Shown here: piece after piece, positions 62,713 through 64,000 of the stretch
Layout of the letters: every line of letters begins with the position of its first letter
Numbering within the stretch: the first letter of the stretch is position 1
Assembly: GCF_001676705.1 (NCBI RefSeq)
Contig: NZ_CP016170.1
Span: forward strand, 1,612,001 to 1,676,000
Reading direction: 5' to 3'
DNA: 64,000 nucleotides
Origin: Bordetella bronchialis
GTDB lineage: Bacteria > Pseudomonadota > Gammaproteobacteria > Burkholderiales > Burkholderiaceae_B
Made by a program: the position numbers and the translations under genes
Notes under the pieces: generated by a model
Told to the model about the DNA's origin: nothing
Seen by the model: only the letters and a program-made list of their open reading frames with translations
Database searches by the model: none

Positions 62713-63435
62713 ATGACCGATCCGAAACGCATTCTCATCGTCGAAGACGATGCCCATATCGCCGAGCTGCTGGGCCTGCACCTGCGCGACGAAGGCTACG
62801 AAGTCGTCCATGCGGCCGACGGGGACAGCGGGCTGCGCCTGCTCGAGGGCGGCGGCTGGGACCTGCTGGTGCTGGACCTGATGCTGCCCGGCGTGGACGG
62901 GCTGGAGATCTGCCGCCGCGCGCGCGCCATGATCCGCTATACGCCCATCATCGTGACCAGCGCCCGCGCCAGCGAAGTGCACCGGATCATCGGCCTGGAG
63001 CTGGGCGCGGACGACTACCTGGCCAAGCCGTTCTCGATGATGGAACTGGTGGCCCGCGTAAAAGCCTTGCTCCGGCGCGTGGAGGCCCTGGCCCGCGATG
63101 CCCGCCTGGACGGTGGCGTGCTGGAGATCGCCGGCCTGCGCATCGATCCCTTGTCGCGCGTGGCCACCGTCGACGGCAACGCGGTGGACCTGACGCCGCG
63201 CGAGTTCGACCTGCTGTATTTCTTTGCCCGTCATCCGGGCAAGGTGTTTTCCCGCATGGCGCTGCTCAACCAGGTGTGGGGCTACCAGCACGATGGCTAC
63301 GAGCACACCGTCAATACCCACATCAACCGTCTGCGCCTGAAGGTGGAGGCCGATCCCGCGGAACCGCGGCGCATCCTCACCGTATGGGGCAAGGGCTACC
63401 GTTTCGCCACGCCCGGCAGCGGAGACGAAGCATGA
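62713..63435 (+). CDS. OmpR/PhoB-family response regulator
   Basis: The 240-residue protein has a receiver domain (ILIVEDDAHIAELLGLHL; phospho-acceptor Asp in LVLDLMLPGVDG; Lys in YLAKPFSMMEL). A winged-helix DNA-binding domain follows, with LTPREFDLLYFFARHPGKVFSR, VWGYQHDGYEHTVNTHINRLR and VWGKGYRF. Its stop overlaps the kinase start (ATGA), so the pair is co-translated. The target genes are unknown. Confidence 0.95.
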   Translation: MTDPKRILIVEDDAHIAELLGLHLRDEGYEVVHAADGDSGLRLLEGGGWDLLVLDLMLPGVDGLEICRRARAMIRYTPIIVTSARASEVHRIIGLELGADDYLAKPFSMMELVARVKALLRRVEALARDARLDGGVLEIAGLRIDPLSRVATVDGNAVDLTPREFDLLYFFARHPGKVFSRMALLNQVWGYQHDGYEHTVNTHINRLRLKVEADPAEPRRILTVWGKGYRFATPGSGDEA

Positions 63436-64000
63436 AACGCCTGAGCCTGTCGCAGCGCCTGTCAGTGGTTTTCGCCGTCCTGCTGCTGGCGTGCACGGCG
63501 GCGGCTGCCTGGCTGCAGATCAGCGCCAACCACTTGCGCGAAGTTGAAACCACCCAGCGCCTGTCCAGCGGCCTGGCGCGGCATATCGCCGACAGCGGCT
63601 CCTTGATGGACGCCGCCGGCTTGCGGCCGGCCGCGGTGCGCGAGCTGTTCGACAAGCTGATGGCGGTGAACCCCAGTGTGGAGGTCTATCTGTTGTCGCG
63701 GGACGGCCGCATCATCGGCGACGCCGCGCCGCGCGGCCACCTCAAGCGCGAGCGCGTGGATATCGAACCGGTGCGGCGACTGCTGGCCGGCGCGCCCCTG
63801 CCGATCTTCGGCGACGATCCGCGCAGCGAGAACGGACGCAAGGTCTTCGACGCGGCCCCGCTGATGGTCGACGGGCAGGAGCACGGCTACGTCTACGTGG
63901 TCCTGCAGGGCGAACGCCGCGATGCCCTGGCCGCCAATCTGGGGGCCAGCGTCGCCACGCGCACGACGCTGCTCTCCCTGGGATTGGTGGCGCTGTGCTG
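63432..64000 (+). CDS. Sensor histidine kinase, N-terminal part (cut by window end)
   Basis: The first 189 residues are present: a membrane helix (LSVVFAVLLLACTAAAAWL, about 10-28), a periplasmic sensing region and the beginning of a second helix (TTLLSLGLVALC) at the window edge. The cytoplasmic HAMP and kinase domains lie outside. It is the likely partner of the preceding response regulator. Confidence 0.88.
   Translation, partial: MKRLSLSQRLSVVFAVLLLACTAAAAWLQISANHLREVETTQRLSSGLARHIADSGSLMDAAGLRPAAVRELFDKLMAVNPSVEVYLLSRDGRIIGDAAPRGHLKRERVDIEPVRRLLAGAPLPIFGDDPRSENGRKVFDAAPLMVDGQEHGYVYVVLQGERRDALAANLGASVATRTTLLSLGLVALC

Overview
The window is about 64 kb of high-GC DNA from a betaproteobacterium of the family Alcaligenaceae, most likely Bordetella or Achromobacter. 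This is inferred from the order accA-tilS-lysC-tRNA-Ser, from four orphan periplasmic receptors of the Bug/TTT family, and from general gene style. No 16S or other species marker is present, so the genus is not proven.

Layout. 1-2.9 kb: core genes (accA 3' end, tilS, lysC). 3.2-8.8 kb: a lower-GC integrated island at tRNA-Ser(GCU), bounded by a duplicated tRNA 3' end. It holds a truncated P4-type integrase fused to foreign coding sequence, a translationally coupled HEPN-like protein, and a SIR2-STAND protein typical of anti-phage immunity. 8.9-16.1 kb: two Bug receptors, a VanX-type dipeptidase, a GNAT enzyme with a 9-bp tandem repeat, a KdsA paralogue, a HigB/HigA-like toxin-antitoxin pair and a LysR regulator. 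16.3-23.0 kb: one operon with a LeuC/LeuD-like hydro-lyase (LeuD carries a repeat-filled insert), a PEP-mutase/isocitrate-lyase family enzyme and a complete SsuABC/TauABC-type importer. 23.06-25.5 kb: a 2.4-kb accessory patch. Two inverted copies of a 355-bp hairpin-rich repeat flank an RHS-core fragment and a caspase-like C-terminal domain, with tandem arrays on the outer sides. 25.6-28.7 kb: a Met/His-rich small protein and a TonB-dependent receptor.

28.8-36.2 kb: a complete amide-type catabolic and uptake operon (nitrilase-fold hydrolase, branched-chain/urea-type ABC importer, AmiC sensor, AmiR antiterminator). Its leader carries a near-consensus promoter followed by an intrinsic terminator, which is the architecture an ANTAR antiterminator needs. 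36.2-41.5 kb: a DUF2244 protein, a stand-alone cytochrome oxidase subunit I and a PAS-rich hybrid histidine kinase. 41.7-47.5 kb: a C4-dicarboxylate operon in which succinate-dehydrogenase-like subunits surround a Bug receptor and a two-subunit class I fumarase. 47.5-52.3 kb: TSUP exporter, TPP enzyme and Bug receptor, divergent from a LysR gene. 52.5 kb: tRNA-Arg(ACG). 52.7-61.8 kb: an outer-membrane protein, a DUF1254 protein and a catabolic cluster (SDR, two 3-hydroxyisobutyrate-dehydrogenase-like enzymes, MFS porter, CMD-family protein, lactonase-like MBL, NIPSNAP protein) with a shared palindromic motif. 61.8-64 kb: exported MsrA and an OmpR-type two-component system cut by the window end.

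Most genes describe an organism scavenging organic acids and amides. The two accessory regions (3.2-8.8 kb and 23.06-25.5 kb) hold the most unusual biology: a rearranged defence island and a structured inverted repeat whose hairpins appear to co-vary between copies. All domain calls are from reading the sequence; no database search was run.
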